Assembly (NCBI RefSeq): GCF_036038375.1 | Contig: NZ_CP107935.1 | Span: 620,001-684,000, forward strand | Length of the DNA: 64,000 nucleotides | From: Streptomyces sp. NBC_00414 | Lineage (GTDB): Bacteria; Actinomycetota; Actinomycetes; Streptomycetales; Streptomycetaceae | Reading direction: 5' to 3' | Shown: positions 26,123 to 34,940 of the stretch, in pieces | Numbering within the stretch: position 1 is the first letter of the stretch | Layout: each line of letters opens with the position of its first letter | Notes under the pieces: generated by a model | Told to the model about the DNA's origin: nothing | What the model saw: only the letters and a program-made list of their open reading frames with translations | Databases searched by the model: none | Translations under genes and position numbers: made by a program

Positions 26123-26680
26123 TCAGGGCGGCCCGAGCATGACGGCCGTGGCGGTGACCATGAGCGCGCCGCCCGCCTCTCCCAGCAGAAGCGCGCGCCT
26201 GCCCGGAGAGACCGTGGCGATCCGGGGCGGCCAGGCCAGCCGGACGAGCACCACACCCGCCCGGGACACGCTCCAGACGGCGACGGAGAACAACACCGTC
26301 CAAAGCGCGAGGCCGGAGGGCGCGAGATCGGCCGACATGGCCGGCACGGTCGGCACGAGGCCGTCGGCGGAGCCTGCCCCGCCATGGTGACTTTGTCCTA
26401 CAACCGCGGCGGCCGCCGTCAGCAGTGCCATCGCGGCCAGGTTCACCGACTCGGCGGCTCTGCGGAACGCGCACCCCGCGCGCATCTCCCACAGACAGGC
26501 ACCGACGAGCGCGGCAGCCCCCGCCACCAACAGCCCAGGGCCTGCGGCTCCGGGAGTCATCGCCGCCATACGGGCCAGCGCAATCCCGTGCGGCAGCCAC
26601 TGCCGCACGGGCGACGGCAGATGACCGGCGAGGCACAGCACCCCGCCCACCAGCCCCGTCACCCACAGCACCTCATGCAT
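26123..26680 (-). CDS. Integral membrane protein of unknown function
   Basis: The 185-residue hydrophobic protein has about five predicted membrane helices: VLWVTGLVGGVLCLAG, GLLVAGAAALVGACLW, LAAMALLTAAAAVVG, ALWTVLFSVAVWSV and LLLGEAGGALMVTATAVML. A HH pair follows the third helix. The pattern vaguely recalls actinobacterial DUF5134 proteins, but I am not sure. The start is ambiguous: ATG at 26680 gives a natural membrane-protein N-terminus; ATG at 26722 adds 14 residues; neither has a good ribosome site. It lies directly upstream of the truncated cyclase, so it may have been brought there by the deletion. Confidence 0.6.
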   Translation of the reverse strand: MHEVLWVTGLVGGVLCLAGHLPSPVRQWLPHGIALARMAAMTPGAAGPGLLVAGAAALVGACLWEMRAGCAFRRAAESVNLAAMALLTAAAAVVGQSHHGGAGSADGLVPTVPAMSADLAPSGLALWTVLFSVAVWSVSRAGVVLVRLAWPPRIATVSPGRRALLLGEAGGALMVTATAVMLGPP

Positions 26681-26983
26681 GGGGCGCGCACCGGGCGGAG
26701 TGGTCCACCTCCGGGAGGACATTGACGGTGTCGACGGTAGGGATCAGTTGGGGTGACGTGCTCACGGTCCTCCTGATGTCACTCGCGATGTCACTCGCGC
26801 GGGCCGACGCCCTCGCAGATACGGACAAACCTGAGCGATACATGTTTCTTAGCCGACCGCCTCCTGTTTCCCAGCAGTAACAGCTGTAGGCCGCGTCGAC
26901 CCCCGTGTCTCCGCACGTACGGGGTCGGCTCGCGTGTCATCAGTACGCCACTGGCGTGCGGCGTCGCCCCGTCGGCCGGTCGG

Positions 26984-27733
26984 TCACTTCGCCTCGGCGA
27001 GCCGGACCGCGTCGGGCCCCGCGGGGAAGCGCAGTCGGCCGGTCGTGTCGTGCACGGCCCGCCACACCGTCTCGGCGACATCGCTCTCCTTGGTGAACAG
27101 GTCCTGCCCGGTGAAGTCCCCCATGACCTTCTCCGCCCACGGCGCGTAGGGCGCGGGGATCAGCTCGTCCAGTGCCCCGCCGCTCGTCGCCCTGGCCGCG
27201 AAGTTCGTCGTCAGGCAGGCTCCCGGCTCGACCGTCTTCGCCCGCACGCCGAAGGGTGCGAGTTCGAGCGCGAGGGACGCGGTGAATCCCTCGACGGCCG
27301 CCTTGCTCGCCTTGTAGACGGCCGAGAGGGGCATATGGCCGAGCACGACGCTGGAGGTCACGTTGACCACCACGCCGGAGCCGCGCTCGCGGAACTGCGG
27401 CAGCACCGCCTGCGTCGTCGCCATCACCCCGAAGGTGTTGGTCTCGAAGACCTCACGCACGCGGGCCATGGGGGTGCCCTCGAAGACGCTGATCAGAGGG
27501 ATACCCGCGTTGTTGACCAGTACGTCGACGGTCCCCGCGGTCTCCAGCGCGGCGGTGATGGTCTCCGGCTCGGTCACGTCGAGCTCGACGACACGGAGGC
27601 GGTCCGACTCGGGCAGGACGCCCGCACGCGGGGTACGCATCGTGGCGATGACGTTCCACCCCTGCGAGTGGAAGTGGAGGGCCGTCTCCCGCCCGTAGCC
27701 GGATGAGACACCGGTGATCAGAACTGTCTTCAT
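26984..27733 (-). CDS. Short-chain dehydrogenase/reductase (SDR)
   Basis: A 249-residue classical SDR. The cofactor motif is TGVSSGYG (residues ~7-14), with LVNNAG and the catalytic triad Ser (NVTSSVV) and YKASK. An Arg/Met at the second strand end (ATMRTP) suggests NADP(H). It has a strong GAGGAGA ribosome site before the ATG. An AraC-family regulator gene lies upstream in the same direction, separated by 199 bases, and divergent monooxygenase and esterase genes lie beyond. Together this looks like a small regulated detoxification or catabolic group. The substrate cannot be read from sequence. Confidence 0.92.
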   Translation of the reverse strand: MKTVLITGVSSGYGRETALHFHSQGWNVIATMRTPRAGVLPESDRLRVVELDVTEPETITAALETAGTVDVLVNNAGIPLISVFEGTPMARVREVFETNTFGVMATTQAVLPQFRERGSGVVVNVTSSVVLGHMPLSAVYKASKAAVEGFTASLALELAPFGVRAKTVEPGACLTTNFAARATSGGALDELIPAPYAPWAEKVMGDFTGQDLFTKESDVAETVWRAVHDTTGRLRFPAGPDAVRLAEAK

Positions 27734-27880
27734 GCTGTTCTCCTCGCGATGCGGTGGGAGTGATGACCTCCGCGGGAGGCAGGCATTTTCCTACTCCGCG
27801 GAAGAACTGGTACTCCCATTGAATCGCCGTGGGCTGCGACGAAAGTAGAGCTATCCTCGTCCCCCCTTGCACAATCCTCC

Positions 27881-27907
27881 CGATCAACCCGATCAACCCG
27901 ATCCATC
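27881..27907. repeat. Three tandem 9-bp units upstream of the SDR gene
   Basis: cgatcaacc is repeated twice exactly and followed by the variant cgatccatc. It lies in the 199-base spacer between the AraC-type gene and the SDR gene. Direct repeats upstream of an AraC-controlled gene could be regulator half-sites, or simple slippage products. Confidence 0.4.
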
Positions 27908-27932
27908 CGGCCCAGCTGTCCACCCGTGCCCC

Positions 27933-28838
27933 TCAGGGCATGACGCCCGCCGGACTTCGTACGGTGTCCCGGAGGCGGGCCGCGTCCCGGCTCGGGGGTG
28001 CTCCGAACTGACGGCGGTACTCGCGGCTGAACTGCGACGGGTTGTCGTAACCCACGCGTTGGCCGACTCCGGTGACATCGCCCGGGTGGGTGGCGAGCAG
28101 CAGCCGGGCCTCCTGCAGCCGGATCTGTTTCTGGAACTGGATGGGGCTCATCGCGGTCACCGCCTGGAAGTTGCGGTAGAAGGCGGAGACGCTCATGCCG
28201 GACATCCTCGCCACGTCCTCGACCAGGAACGCTTCCGCGTAGTGCTCGCGGATCCAGCCCACGGCCCGGGAGACATGGCTCAAGCTGCTGTCGGCGAGGC
28301 CGAGTTGACGGACCGTCGCACCCTGCTCGCCGGTGATCACGCGCCACAGGATCTCGCGTTTCACGAGCGGGGCGAGTACGACCCGGTCACGTGGTTCGTC
28401 GAGCAGGCGCAGCAGCCGGACCACCGCGTCGAGCAGCCCGGGTGAAGCGTCGCTGACGGCGATCGCCGACGGCGCGCCTCCGCCCGGGCGGGGGTTGCCT
28501 CCGGGGCCTGCCTGCAACAGCAGTTCGGCGACGGCCGACGGTTCCAGTGCGAGACCGAAGCCGAGGGCCGGCTGCTCGGGTTCGACCTGGACGAACTGTC
28601 CGGTGACGGGGAGGTCGACGGACGCGACGAGGTACTGCCCGGAGCCGTACTCGTAGACCCGGTCGCCCAGCGCGAGGCGTTTGGCGCCCTGGGCGATGAC
28701 GGCGAGCACCGTGCCCGACATCGAGGGTGCCGGTGGATCCGGCCGGTCGACCTTCGAGATCAGGACGCCGTCGACGGCGGTGGTCCAGTCGGGCCGGGCG
28801 TGCCGGGCCAGCAGGGTCCGCAGCTCTTCGAGATACAT
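27933..28838 (-). CDS. AraC-family transcriptional regulator with cupin-type N-domain
   Basis: A 301-residue protein. The N-terminal ~170 residues match the AraC_N sensor domain (GTVLAVIAQGAKRLALGD, YLVASVDLPVTGQ), and the C-terminus carries two helix-turn-helix motifs (VEDVARMSGMSVSAFYRNF and RVGYDNPSQFSREYRRQFG). I start at MYLEEL (28838); an ATG 19 codons upstream adds unrelated sequence. This subfamily is regularly found beside SDR or oxidoreductase genes that it regulates. It is divergent from the ABM-domain gene across 144 bases, so it may control both directions. Confidence 0.9.
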   Translation of the reverse strand: MYLEELRTLLARHARPDWTTAVDGVLISKVDRPDPPAPSMSGTVLAVIAQGAKRLALGDRVYEYGSGQYLVASVDLPVTGQFVQVEPEQPALGFGLALEPSAVAELLLQAGPGGNPRPGGGAPSAIAVSDASPGLLDAVVRLLRLLDEPRDRVVLAPLVKREILWRVITGEQGATVRQLGLADSSLSHVSRAVGWIREHYAEAFLVEDVARMSGMSVSAFYRNFQAVTAMSPIQFQKQIRLQEARLLLATHPGDVTGVGQRVGYDNPSQFSREYRRQFGAPPSRDAARLRDTVRSPAGVMP

Positions 28839-28982
28839 GCGTCCATTGCAGCACCATTCGGCATCCTCGCTCCGGCAGCCGCGAGGATCGTGCAAGTGGC
28901 GGAGAGCATCGCTCTATCGTTTACGCAGGTCAGCTCGGTTGAATGGAATCACCGCACTCCATCGACCGAGAAGAAGGCCCCA

Positions 28983-29300
28983 ATGATCGCCACGTATGGT
29001 TTCAACGCCACGCTGACCGCGAAGCCCGGAATGGGTGACCGGCTGGTCGAGTTGCTGCTGACCGGTCTGGACGAGGGCAGCCCCGGCGCGAGCGAACACT
29101 GCGTCGTCTATCTCGTCTCCCGTTCCGCGTCCGACCCCGACGTCGTCCACGTCACCGAGGGGTGGAGCAGCGAGGAGGACCATCACCGGATCTTCGCCGG
29201 CGAGGCCGCGCAGGCCATCGTGGCCGAGATCGACGGGCTTCTGGCCCAGGAGTCCACGTACACGGACTACGTCCCGGTCCGTGGAAAGGCCGCTTTCTGA
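28983..29300 (+). CDS. ABM-domain (antibiotic biosynthesis monooxygenase-like) protein
   Basis: The 105-residue single-domain protein with a ferredoxin-like fold pattern begins MIATYGFNATLTAKPGMGD, followed by LVELLLTGL, a beta strand CVVYLVSRS, and VHVTEGWSSEEDHHRIFAGE. ABM proteins are often dimeric oxygenases or dioxygenases acting on quinone/polyketide or small aldehyde substrates, but many are uncharacterised. The ATG at 28983 has AGAAGAAGG upstream. It is 60 bases ahead of an esterase gene in the same direction. Confidence 0.85.
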   Translation: MIATYGFNATLTAKPGMGDRLVELLLTGLDEGSPGASEHCVVYLVSRSASDPDVVHVTEGWSSEEDHHRIFAGEAAQAIVAEIDGLLAQESTYTDYVPVRGKAAF

Positions 29301-29360
29301 ACCCCGGCCCGCTCCCCCGACCATCCACCTGCAGCCCCCAGCCCACGAAAGGCAACCACC

Positions 29361-30407
29361 ATGACCGCAGCACGCCCCGACCTGGACCCCCAACTGCGTG
29401 CGCTGCTCGCCGACATGCCGCAGATGCCACCGCTCAGCCCGGAAGTACTCGCGCAGTTGCGCCGGCTCCCGTCGACGCCCGTCGAGTCCCTGCTCGCCGA
29501 CCGGCGGGTCGACCGGCGTGAGGTCACCGTCCCCGCCAAGGACGGCGCCTCGATCCCCTTGTCGGTCTTCAGCCCCGCCAACCCTGATCGCTCAACTGCC
29601 GCGCCCGCACTCACGCCCGCACCCTGCGTCTACTGGATGCACGGTGGCGGCATGATCATGGGTGATCGCTTCTCGCAGATCGACATCCCGCTGGAGTGGC
29701 TCGACGAGTTCGGCGCGGTCGTGGTCTCCGTGGACTACCGGCTCGCGCCGGAGGCCACCGGCACCACCCTGGTCGACGACTGCTACCAGGGACTGCTCTG
29801 GGTCGTCGAACACGCCGGCGAACTGGGCATCGACCCCGCCCGAATCATCGTCGCCGGTGCCAGCGCGGGCGGCGGCCTCGCGGCCGGTGTCGCTCTGCTG
29901 GCCCGCGACCTCGGCACCCCGGCGATCGCCGCGCAGATACTGATCTGCCCCATGCTGGACCATCGCAACACCAGCGCCTCCAGCCTGCAGTACTCCGGCG
30001 GTCCCGGCGTGTGGACCCGCGAGATGAACGAGTTCGGCTGGCGTGCCGTCCTGGGCGACCACAACAGCAGGGACCACAACGGCAGGAACCACAGCAGCGG
30101 GGACCACCACCACGAGAACCCCGACGGCCACGAGGTATCCCCTTACGTCTCGCCCGCACTGGCCACCGACCTCTCGAACCTGCCGACCGCCTACATCGAC
30201 ACCGGCTCGGCGGAGGTCTTCCGCGACGAGGACACCGACTACGCGACTCGCATCTGGGCCGTCGGCGGCCAAGCCGAACTCCACGTCTGGGCGGGCGGCT
30301 TCCACGGATTCGACGCCTTGTACCCACAGGCACACATCTCGGTCACGGCCCGCCGAACCCGTACCGACTGGCTCGCCCGGCACCTGCGCCGCGACCGCAC
30401 GGCATGA
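29361..30407 (+). CDS. Alpha/beta hydrolase, hormone-sensitive-lipase family esterase
   Basis: A 348-residue esterase. The oxyanion-hole motif is HGGG (~residue 94), the nucleophile elbow is GASAGG with S168, the Asp lies in DTGSAEVFRDEDTD, and the His is in GGFHGFD. The family is usually ~310 residues. The extra length includes a His/Asn/Gly-rich loop (residues ~233-252) encoded by a 15-bp tandem repeat, inserted before the region of the catalytic acid. AGGCAACC lies before the ATG. It is probably co-expressed with the ABM gene. Confidence 0.9.
   Translation: MTAARPDLDPQLRALLADMPQMPPLSPEVLAQLRRLPSTPVESLLADRRVDRREVTVPAKDGASIPLSVFSPANPDRSTAAPALTPAPCVYWMHGGGMIMGDRFSQIDIPLEWLDEFGAVVVSVDYRLAPEATGTTLVDDCYQGLLWVVEHAGELGIDPARIIVAGASAGGGLAAGVALLARDLGTPAIAAQILICPMLDHRNTSASSLQYSGGPGVWTREMNEFGWRAVLGDHNSRDHNGRNHSSGDHHHENPDGHEVSPYVSPALATDLSNLPTAYIDTGSAEVFRDEDTDYATRIWAVGGQAELHVWAGGFHGFDALYPQAHISVTARRTRTDWLARHLRRDRTA
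30057..30116 (+). repeat. 15-bp in-frame tandem repeat in the esterase gene
   Basis: Four degenerate 15-base units (gaccacaacagcagg, gaccacaacggcagg, aaccacagcagcggg, gaccaccaccacgag) encode D-H-N-S-R-like pentapeptides rich in His. This is an unusual insertion in an HSL-type esterase. Confidence 0.75.
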
Positions 30408-30781
30408 CCGTCGGCGGCCCTGAGCAACACAACGTCGGCGCCCCGGGCGACCGCGGCCGAAAACATGTGCCGCCGGTGCTGAACCCGCAGCAAGCAATGG
30501 TCAATTCAAGCCGTTGTCTTGTCACATCCATGACAACCCTGTGCATCAGATGTCACTCTGCTGGCGAACGTTCACCCTTCGTTCACACCCTCACACCCCC
30601 CACTCATACATCCCCCGTACCCCCACGTCTCACGCGCCGCCGAGTTCTCCGGCGCCTCCGTGTGCACCTCGTGCTGCGCTTCTTCCCGCTCCACCCCGTT
30701 CCGTGCCGGGCCGGCCGTACCCCGTCGGCCCGCTCACCGCCGGCTCCCACCAGGCGCCGGCCGTCGCAGGAGGAGAAGACA
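30408..30781 (+). promoter_or_regulatory. Leader of the metalloprotease gene with inverted repeat
   Basis: This 374-base gene-free stretch contains a comparatively AT-rich segment (30490-30600) and a perfect inverted repeat TTGTCA (30519-30524) / TGACAA (30531-30536) with a 6-base spacer. That is a plausible operator for the secreted protease gene. GGAGGAGAAG immediately precedes the TTG start at 30782. No other gene is seen. Confidence 0.5.
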
Positions 30782-33055
30782 TTGTCCGGGCCCCATCGCT
30801 TCACCCACCGGCGCAGACGCGCCGCAGCCCTCGCCCTCACGACCGCGAGCTCGCTGCTCGCCCTCGGCGTCCAGGGCGGACCCGCGTCCGCCGTACCCGC
30901 CGACCCCAGCCCTTCGAAGATCGTCGCCATGCCTCGCGCCGGCGCCGCCCAGCCCACCCTGTCACCCGCCGCGCGTGCCTCGCTGATCAAGAGCGCCACG
31001 GCCAGGACGGGTGACACGGCGAAGGAACTCGGCCTCGGCTCCCGGGAGAAGCTCGTCGTCAAGGACGTCGTCAAGGACGCCGACGGCACCACCCACACCC
31101 GGTACGAGCGCACGTACGCGGGGCTTCCGGTCCTCGGCGGCGACCTCGTGCTGCACCTGAAGAACGGCCGGAGCACCACCTCCAAGGCCACCCGCGCCAC
31201 CATCAAGGTGCCCACCACCACGCCGAAGATCTCCGCGGACAGCGCCGCCGACAAGGCACTGTCCGTCGGCAAGGCGGCCGACGTCGAGAAGTCCGAGATC
31301 GAGGGCAAGCCCCGGCTCGTGGTGTGGGCCGCCGGGTCCTCCAAGCCGGTCCTGGCCTGGGAGTCCGTCGTCGAGGGGTTCCAGGACGACGGCACCCCCA
31401 GCGAACTGCACGTAGTCACCGACGCGAGCACCGGCAAGGTCGCCATCGAGTACGAGGGCGTGCACACCGGAGCGGGCCACGGCCAGTACAACGGCGAGGT
31501 CTCCGTGGGCAGCACGCTGTCCGGTTCCTCGTACCAGCTCGTCGACCCCGACCGGGCCGGGCAGCGTACGTACGACCTGAATCAGGGCACCTCGGGCACC
31601 GGGACCCTCTTCTCGGATGACAACGATGTCTGGGGCGACGGCACCCAGAGCAACCGGCAGACGGCCGGCGTCGACGTCGCCTACGGCGCGGCGGCCACCT
31701 GGGACTACTACAAGGACACCTACGGCCGCAACGGCATCCGTAACGACGGTGTGGCCGCGTACAGCCGCGCCCACTACGGCAACAACTACGTCAACGCCTT
31801 CTGGCAGGACGCCTGCTTCTGCATGACGTACGGGGACGGCTCGGGCAACGCCAACCCGCTGACCTCGCTCGACGTGGCGGCGCACGAGATGACCCACGGT
31901 GTCACCAGTGCCACCGCCAACCTGACGTACTCGGGAGAGTCTGGCGGTCTCAACGAGGCCACCTCGGACATCTTCGCCGCCGCGGTGGAGTTCCACTCCG
32001 ACCTGGACGCGGACGTCCCCGACTACCTGGTCGGCGAGAAGATCGACATCAACGGCGACGGCACCCCGCTGCGCTACATGGACAAGCCCTCCAAGGACGG
32101 CGCCTCCCGCGACTACTGGGACGCCTCGCTGGGCAGCATCGACGTCCACTACTCCTCCGGTCCGGCGAACCACCTCTTCTACCTGCTGTCCGAGGGCAGC
32201 GGAGCGAAGACCGTCAACGGGGTGGCCTACGACAGCCCGACCTACGACGACGTCCCCGTGACGGGCATCGGCGTCGAGAACGCGTCCCGCATCTGGTACC
32301 GCGCGCTGACGACGTACATGACCTCGTCGACCAACTACGCGGGTGCCAGGACCGCGACCCTGCAGGCCGCGACCGACCTCTTCGGGGCCTACAGCGACAC
32401 CTACCTCGCCGTGGCCGCCGCCTGGGCGGGCATCAACGTCGGTGACCGCATCGCGATCGGTACGAACCTGTCCCCGATCGACGACCAGCTCTCCGGCGTC
32501 GGCCAGGACGTGTCCCTGCAGATCGAGGCCTACACCACCAACGCGGACTCGCCCCTGACCTACGAGGTCACCGGCCTGCCCGACGGCCTGACCGCGAGCG
32601 CCGGCGGGCTGATCTCCGGCGTTCCGACCACCACCGGGACCAGCGAGGTGACCGTGACGGTCACCGACAGCACGGGCTCGACCGCGTCGGACACCTTCGA
32701 GTGGCGCGTGGCGAACATCTACGGCAGCTCCACCCGTGTCGACATCCCCGACAACGGCGCGGCGGTCGAGTCGCCCATCACCATCACCGGCCGCCCGGGC
32801 AACGCCTCGGCGACGACCGAGGTGTACGTCAACATCGTCCACACCTACCGGGGCGACCTGACGGTCGACCTGGTGGGCCCCGACGGGACCGTGTACTCGC
32901 TGCTGAACCGCAGCGGGGGTTCGGCGGACAACGTGAACCAGACCTTCACGGTGAACGCCTCGGCACAGCCCGTCGACGGCACCTGGAAGCTGCGGGTGCG
33001 TGACGTGGCGGCGATCGACGTGGGTTACATCCAGCAGTGGCGGATCACTCCCTGA
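30782..33055 (+). CDS. Secreted M4-family (thermolysin-type) metalloprotease with P domain
   Basis: A 757-residue preproenzyme. The signal peptide spans ~1-36 (RRRR then a hydrophobic run ending ASA), followed by an FTP/PepSY-type propeptide (TYAGLPVLGGDLVLHL). The M4 catalytic domain has zinc ligands H368 and H372 (HEMTH) and E392 (GGLNEATSD). A putative Ig-like segment (YEVTGLPDGLTASAGGLISG) and a C-terminal proprotein-convertase P domain (RVDIPDNGAAVESPI, TYRGDLTVDLVGPDG, GTWKLRVRD) follow. The TTG start directly follows AGGAGGAGAAG, which decides the start although the frame is open far upstream. Such proteases are usually released in late growth. Confidence 0.95.
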   Translation: MSGPHRFTHRRRRAAALALTTASSLLALGVQGGPASAVPADPSPSKIVAMPRAGAAQPTLSPAARASLIKSATARTGDTAKELGLGSREKLVVKDVVKDADGTTHTRYERTYAGLPVLGGDLVLHLKNGRSTTSKATRATIKVPTTTPKISADSAADKALSVGKAADVEKSEIEGKPRLVVWAAGSSKPVLAWESVVEGFQDDGTPSELHVVTDASTGKVAIEYEGVHTGAGHGQYNGEVSVGSTLSGSSYQLVDPDRAGQRTYDLNQGTSGTGTLFSDDNDVWGDGTQSNRQTAGVDVAYGAAATWDYYKDTYGRNGIRNDGVAAYSRAHYGNNYVNAFWQDACFCMTYGDGSGNANPLTSLDVAAHEMTHGVTSATANLTYSGESGGLNEATSDIFAAAVEFHSDLDADVPDYLVGEKIDINGDGTPLRYMDKPSKDGASRDYWDASLGSIDVHYSSGPANHLFYLLSEGSGAKTVNGVAYDSPTYDDVPVTGIGVENASRIWYRALTTYMTSSTNYAGARTATLQAATDLFGAYSDTYLAVAAAWAGINVGDRIAIGTNLSPIDDQLSGVGQDVSLQIEAYTTNADSPLTYEVTGLPDGLTASAGGLISGVPTTTGTSEVTVTVTDSTGSTASDTFEWRVANIYGSSTRVDIPDNGAAVESPITITGRPGNASATTEVYVNIVHTYRGDLTVDLVGPDGTVYSLLNRSGGSADNVNQTFTVNASAQPVDGTWKLRVRDVAAIDVGYIQQWRITP

Positions 33056-33081
33056 CGCACTGCCTGCCCCGCATGACCGCC

Positions 33082-33108
33082 CGCCCGGACCGTGCCATGG
33101 TCCGGGCG
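33082..33108 (+). terminator. Hairpin terminator after the metalloprotease gene
   Basis: A 10-bp perfect stem (cgcccggacc / ggtccgggcg) with a 7-base loop lies 27 bases after the stop codon. Confidence 0.7.
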
Positions 33109-33278
33109 CGCGGTGCGTGCTCATGGCATCGGCGGGAGAAGGACATCACCCGACTGCGGCAAACCCGGTCGCCTCTCGGGGCAAACCAGGACCGAGTCCG
33201 TCCGGATCTGGATCTAGCGTCGTTGAGGACACCGAGTTCTTCGGAGAACTCGGGTTCTTCAGCGGAAGGCAGACTCAG

Positions 33279-33647
33279 ATGCACGGGACGCCCGCACACG
33301 ACGACAGGTCCGGACTCGCCGAGGCCAAGGACAGGGCGCTGACGGTCCGGTCCCAGTACGAACGGATCGAACAGCACGTACTGGGCAGGACGTGGACGCT
33401 GCCGGAGCTCGCGCTCGGCTTCACCAACGACGCCGCCTACGTCGGACGTCTGGTGCTCGCCGCCGAGCGCACCTGGGGCATCGACGGCGACGTGGACGCC
33501 GAGTTGCGGCACAAGCTGGCCGAATGCCTGTGGTGGGTCTTCGTGCTCGCCGACAGGCTGGACGTCGACATGCCGGAAGCCTACGCGGCCACGATGGACC
33601 GCATCGGCGCGGGCCTGCAGCAAACCCTGGGCGGCGCGGACGCCTGA
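33279..33647 (+). CDS. MazG-like nucleotide pyrophosphohydrolase-family protein
   Basis: A 122-residue all-alpha protein. The LALGFTNDAAYVGRLVLAAE, ELRHKLAECLWWVFVLADRLDVDM segments fit the MazG-like fold, where an ExxE...ExxD pattern binds magnesium; here ELRHKLAE and VLADRLDVD supply part of it. The start at 33279 follows GCGGAAGG by a suitable distance. It stands alone between the protease terminator and a leftward operon. A house-cleaning NTP hydrolase role is a family-level guess. Confidence 0.7.
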   Translation: MHGTPAHDDRSGLAEAKDRALTVRSQYERIEQHVLGRTWTLPELALGFTNDAAYVGRLVLAAERTWGIDGDVDAELRHKLAECLWWVFVLADRLDVDMPEAYAATMDRIGAGLQQTLGGADA

Positions 33648-33698
33648 GGGACGATCACATCCGGCAGGGTGACATCGGTGATGACCTGGACCCGACTC

Positions 33699-34670
33699 CT
33701 ACCGACACCACCCGAACCGTTCCGGCGCGGTCGTGTAGTGGAGGCCGTCGAGCGGGAGGTCGGTGAGGAAGCGCAGGACCAGATCGGCGTACTCGGCTTC
33801 CCGTTCGAGGTGCACCATGTGGTCGGCGTCGCGGACCAGGAGGAAGGTCGAGTCGGCGATGGCGGCTGCCACGGCACGGTTCTCGTCCGGCGTGCTGACG
33901 TCGTCGTGCTCGCCGGTGAACACCAGCGCGCGCACGGCGTCGATGCTCTCGGACGGGAGCGGATCCGAGGCGAGCAGCCGCTGGTGGCAGACGGCGTGAC
34001 GGCGGGCCGCGGCCGGTGTGATGCGGGCGAACTGCCGGTGCAACATCCTTGCCACGGTGGCCGCCTGGGAGACCTGGCCCTGGAGGGTGGTGTTGAGCAG
34101 CGTGGCGACGGCACGGTCCGCGATCTCGTGCGAGCCGGCGTCCGACAGCGTCCCGTCGATGTCGTCCGCGAGCGCGGCACGGGCACGCCACACCTGCTCG
34201 CAGTCGGACACCAGCCGCGGGTTCATCCGGTGCGTGGCGCCGGCCAGGACCAGCCGTGCGACCCGCTCCGGCCTGCTGAGGGCGGCGCGGTAGGCGATCG
34301 GCGCGCCGTACGAGGCGCCCAGGAGGTTGATCCGGTCGAACCCGAGCCGGTCGGTGACCACCAGGGCGGCTTCGGCGAGCGCGTCGAAGCCCTGCTCGGC
34401 GGGCAGGTCGTCGGCCGTTCCGACGCCGGGCAGGTCGACGAAGACCAGGGGCATGTGGGCGCTGAGTCTGCGCTCAAGCCGGGGCCACGCGTACATGTCC
34501 TGGAGGGCGCCGCCGAGCAGGAGCAGGGGTTCGGTGACCGGAGGCCGGTCCGAGGTGATGACACGGCAGGTGTAGCGAAGGCCGCGCCATTCCAGTGGCA
34601 CGAGCTCCTCTCTCGTCTCCTCGGGCGCGTTCCACTCGGGCGGGTTCCACACGGAGGGCGCGATCGACAT
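33699..34670 (-). CDS. Alpha/beta hydrolase of the KAS III/ACP mini-operon
   Basis: A 323-residue alpha/beta-hydrolase fold protein. The nucleophile elbow is LLGASYGAPIAY, the acid is in FTGEHDDVS and the His is in DADHMVHLE. The oxyanion region is LLLGGALQDMYAW. The ATG at 34670 overlaps the ACP stop (ATGA), so it is co-translated with the acyl carrier protein. In that context a thioesterase or acyl-transfer role on ACP-bound acyl chains is likely. It is the last gene of a three-gene leftward operon. Confidence 0.88.
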   Translation of the reverse strand: MSIAPSVWNPPEWNAPEETREELVPLEWRGLRYTCRVITSDRPPVTEPLLLLGGALQDMYAWPRLERRLSAHMPLVFVDLPGVGTADDLPAEQGFDALAEAALVVTDRLGFDRINLLGASYGAPIAYRAALSRPERVARLVLAGATHRMNPRLVSDCEQVWRARAALADDIDGTLSDAGSHEIADRAVATLLNTTLQGQVSQAATVARMLHRQFARITPAAARRHAVCHQRLLASDPLPSESIDAVRALVFTGEHDDVSTPDENRAVAAAIADSTFLLVRDADHMVHLEREAEYADLVLRFLTDLPLDGLHYTTAPERFGWCR

Positions 34671-34903
34671 CAGTGGTTCCCGGCGGCTCGGCTCGCGATG
34701 AGGTCGGCCAGGGCGTTGACGGTGGGGGCGCACGAGAGTTCGTCCTCGGTGAGGAACAGGCCCATGCGGTCCTCCAGTTGCATGGACAGCACGGTCACGG
34801 CCATGGAGTCGATGCCGGCGTCGGCCAGGGTCGCGTCGGCGGTGATGGGCGCGGGGGGCAGTCCCGCCTGCGCCGTGAGGATGCCTTTGAGTTCTTCCAG
34901 CAC
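34670..34903 (-). CDS. Acyl carrier protein
   Basis: A 77-residue stand-alone carrier protein. The phosphopantetheine site is S33 in DAGIDSMAV, and the helices LEELKGILTAQAG and TVNALADLIASRA frame it. The GTG start at 34903 is preceded by AAGGAAACGAAGCAC. It lies between a KAS III gene and a hydrolase gene and is not an FAS acpP neighbourhood (no fabD/fabF nearby), so it probably serves a dedicated short acyl pathway. Confidence 0.88.
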   Translation of the reverse strand: MLEELKGILTAQAGLPPAPITADATLADAGIDSMAVTVLSMQLEDRMGLFLTEDELSCAPTVNALADLIASRAAGNH

Positions 34904-34940
34904 GTGCTTCGTTTCCTTACGTTCCTGGGCAGATGGATCT

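Noticed and set aside
29696..30781. Fusion of the metalloprotease to upstream sequence
   Set aside because: The frame is open upstream of 30782, but it overlaps the esterase gene. The AGGAGGAGAAG site followed by TTG and a signal peptide clearly sets the protease start.
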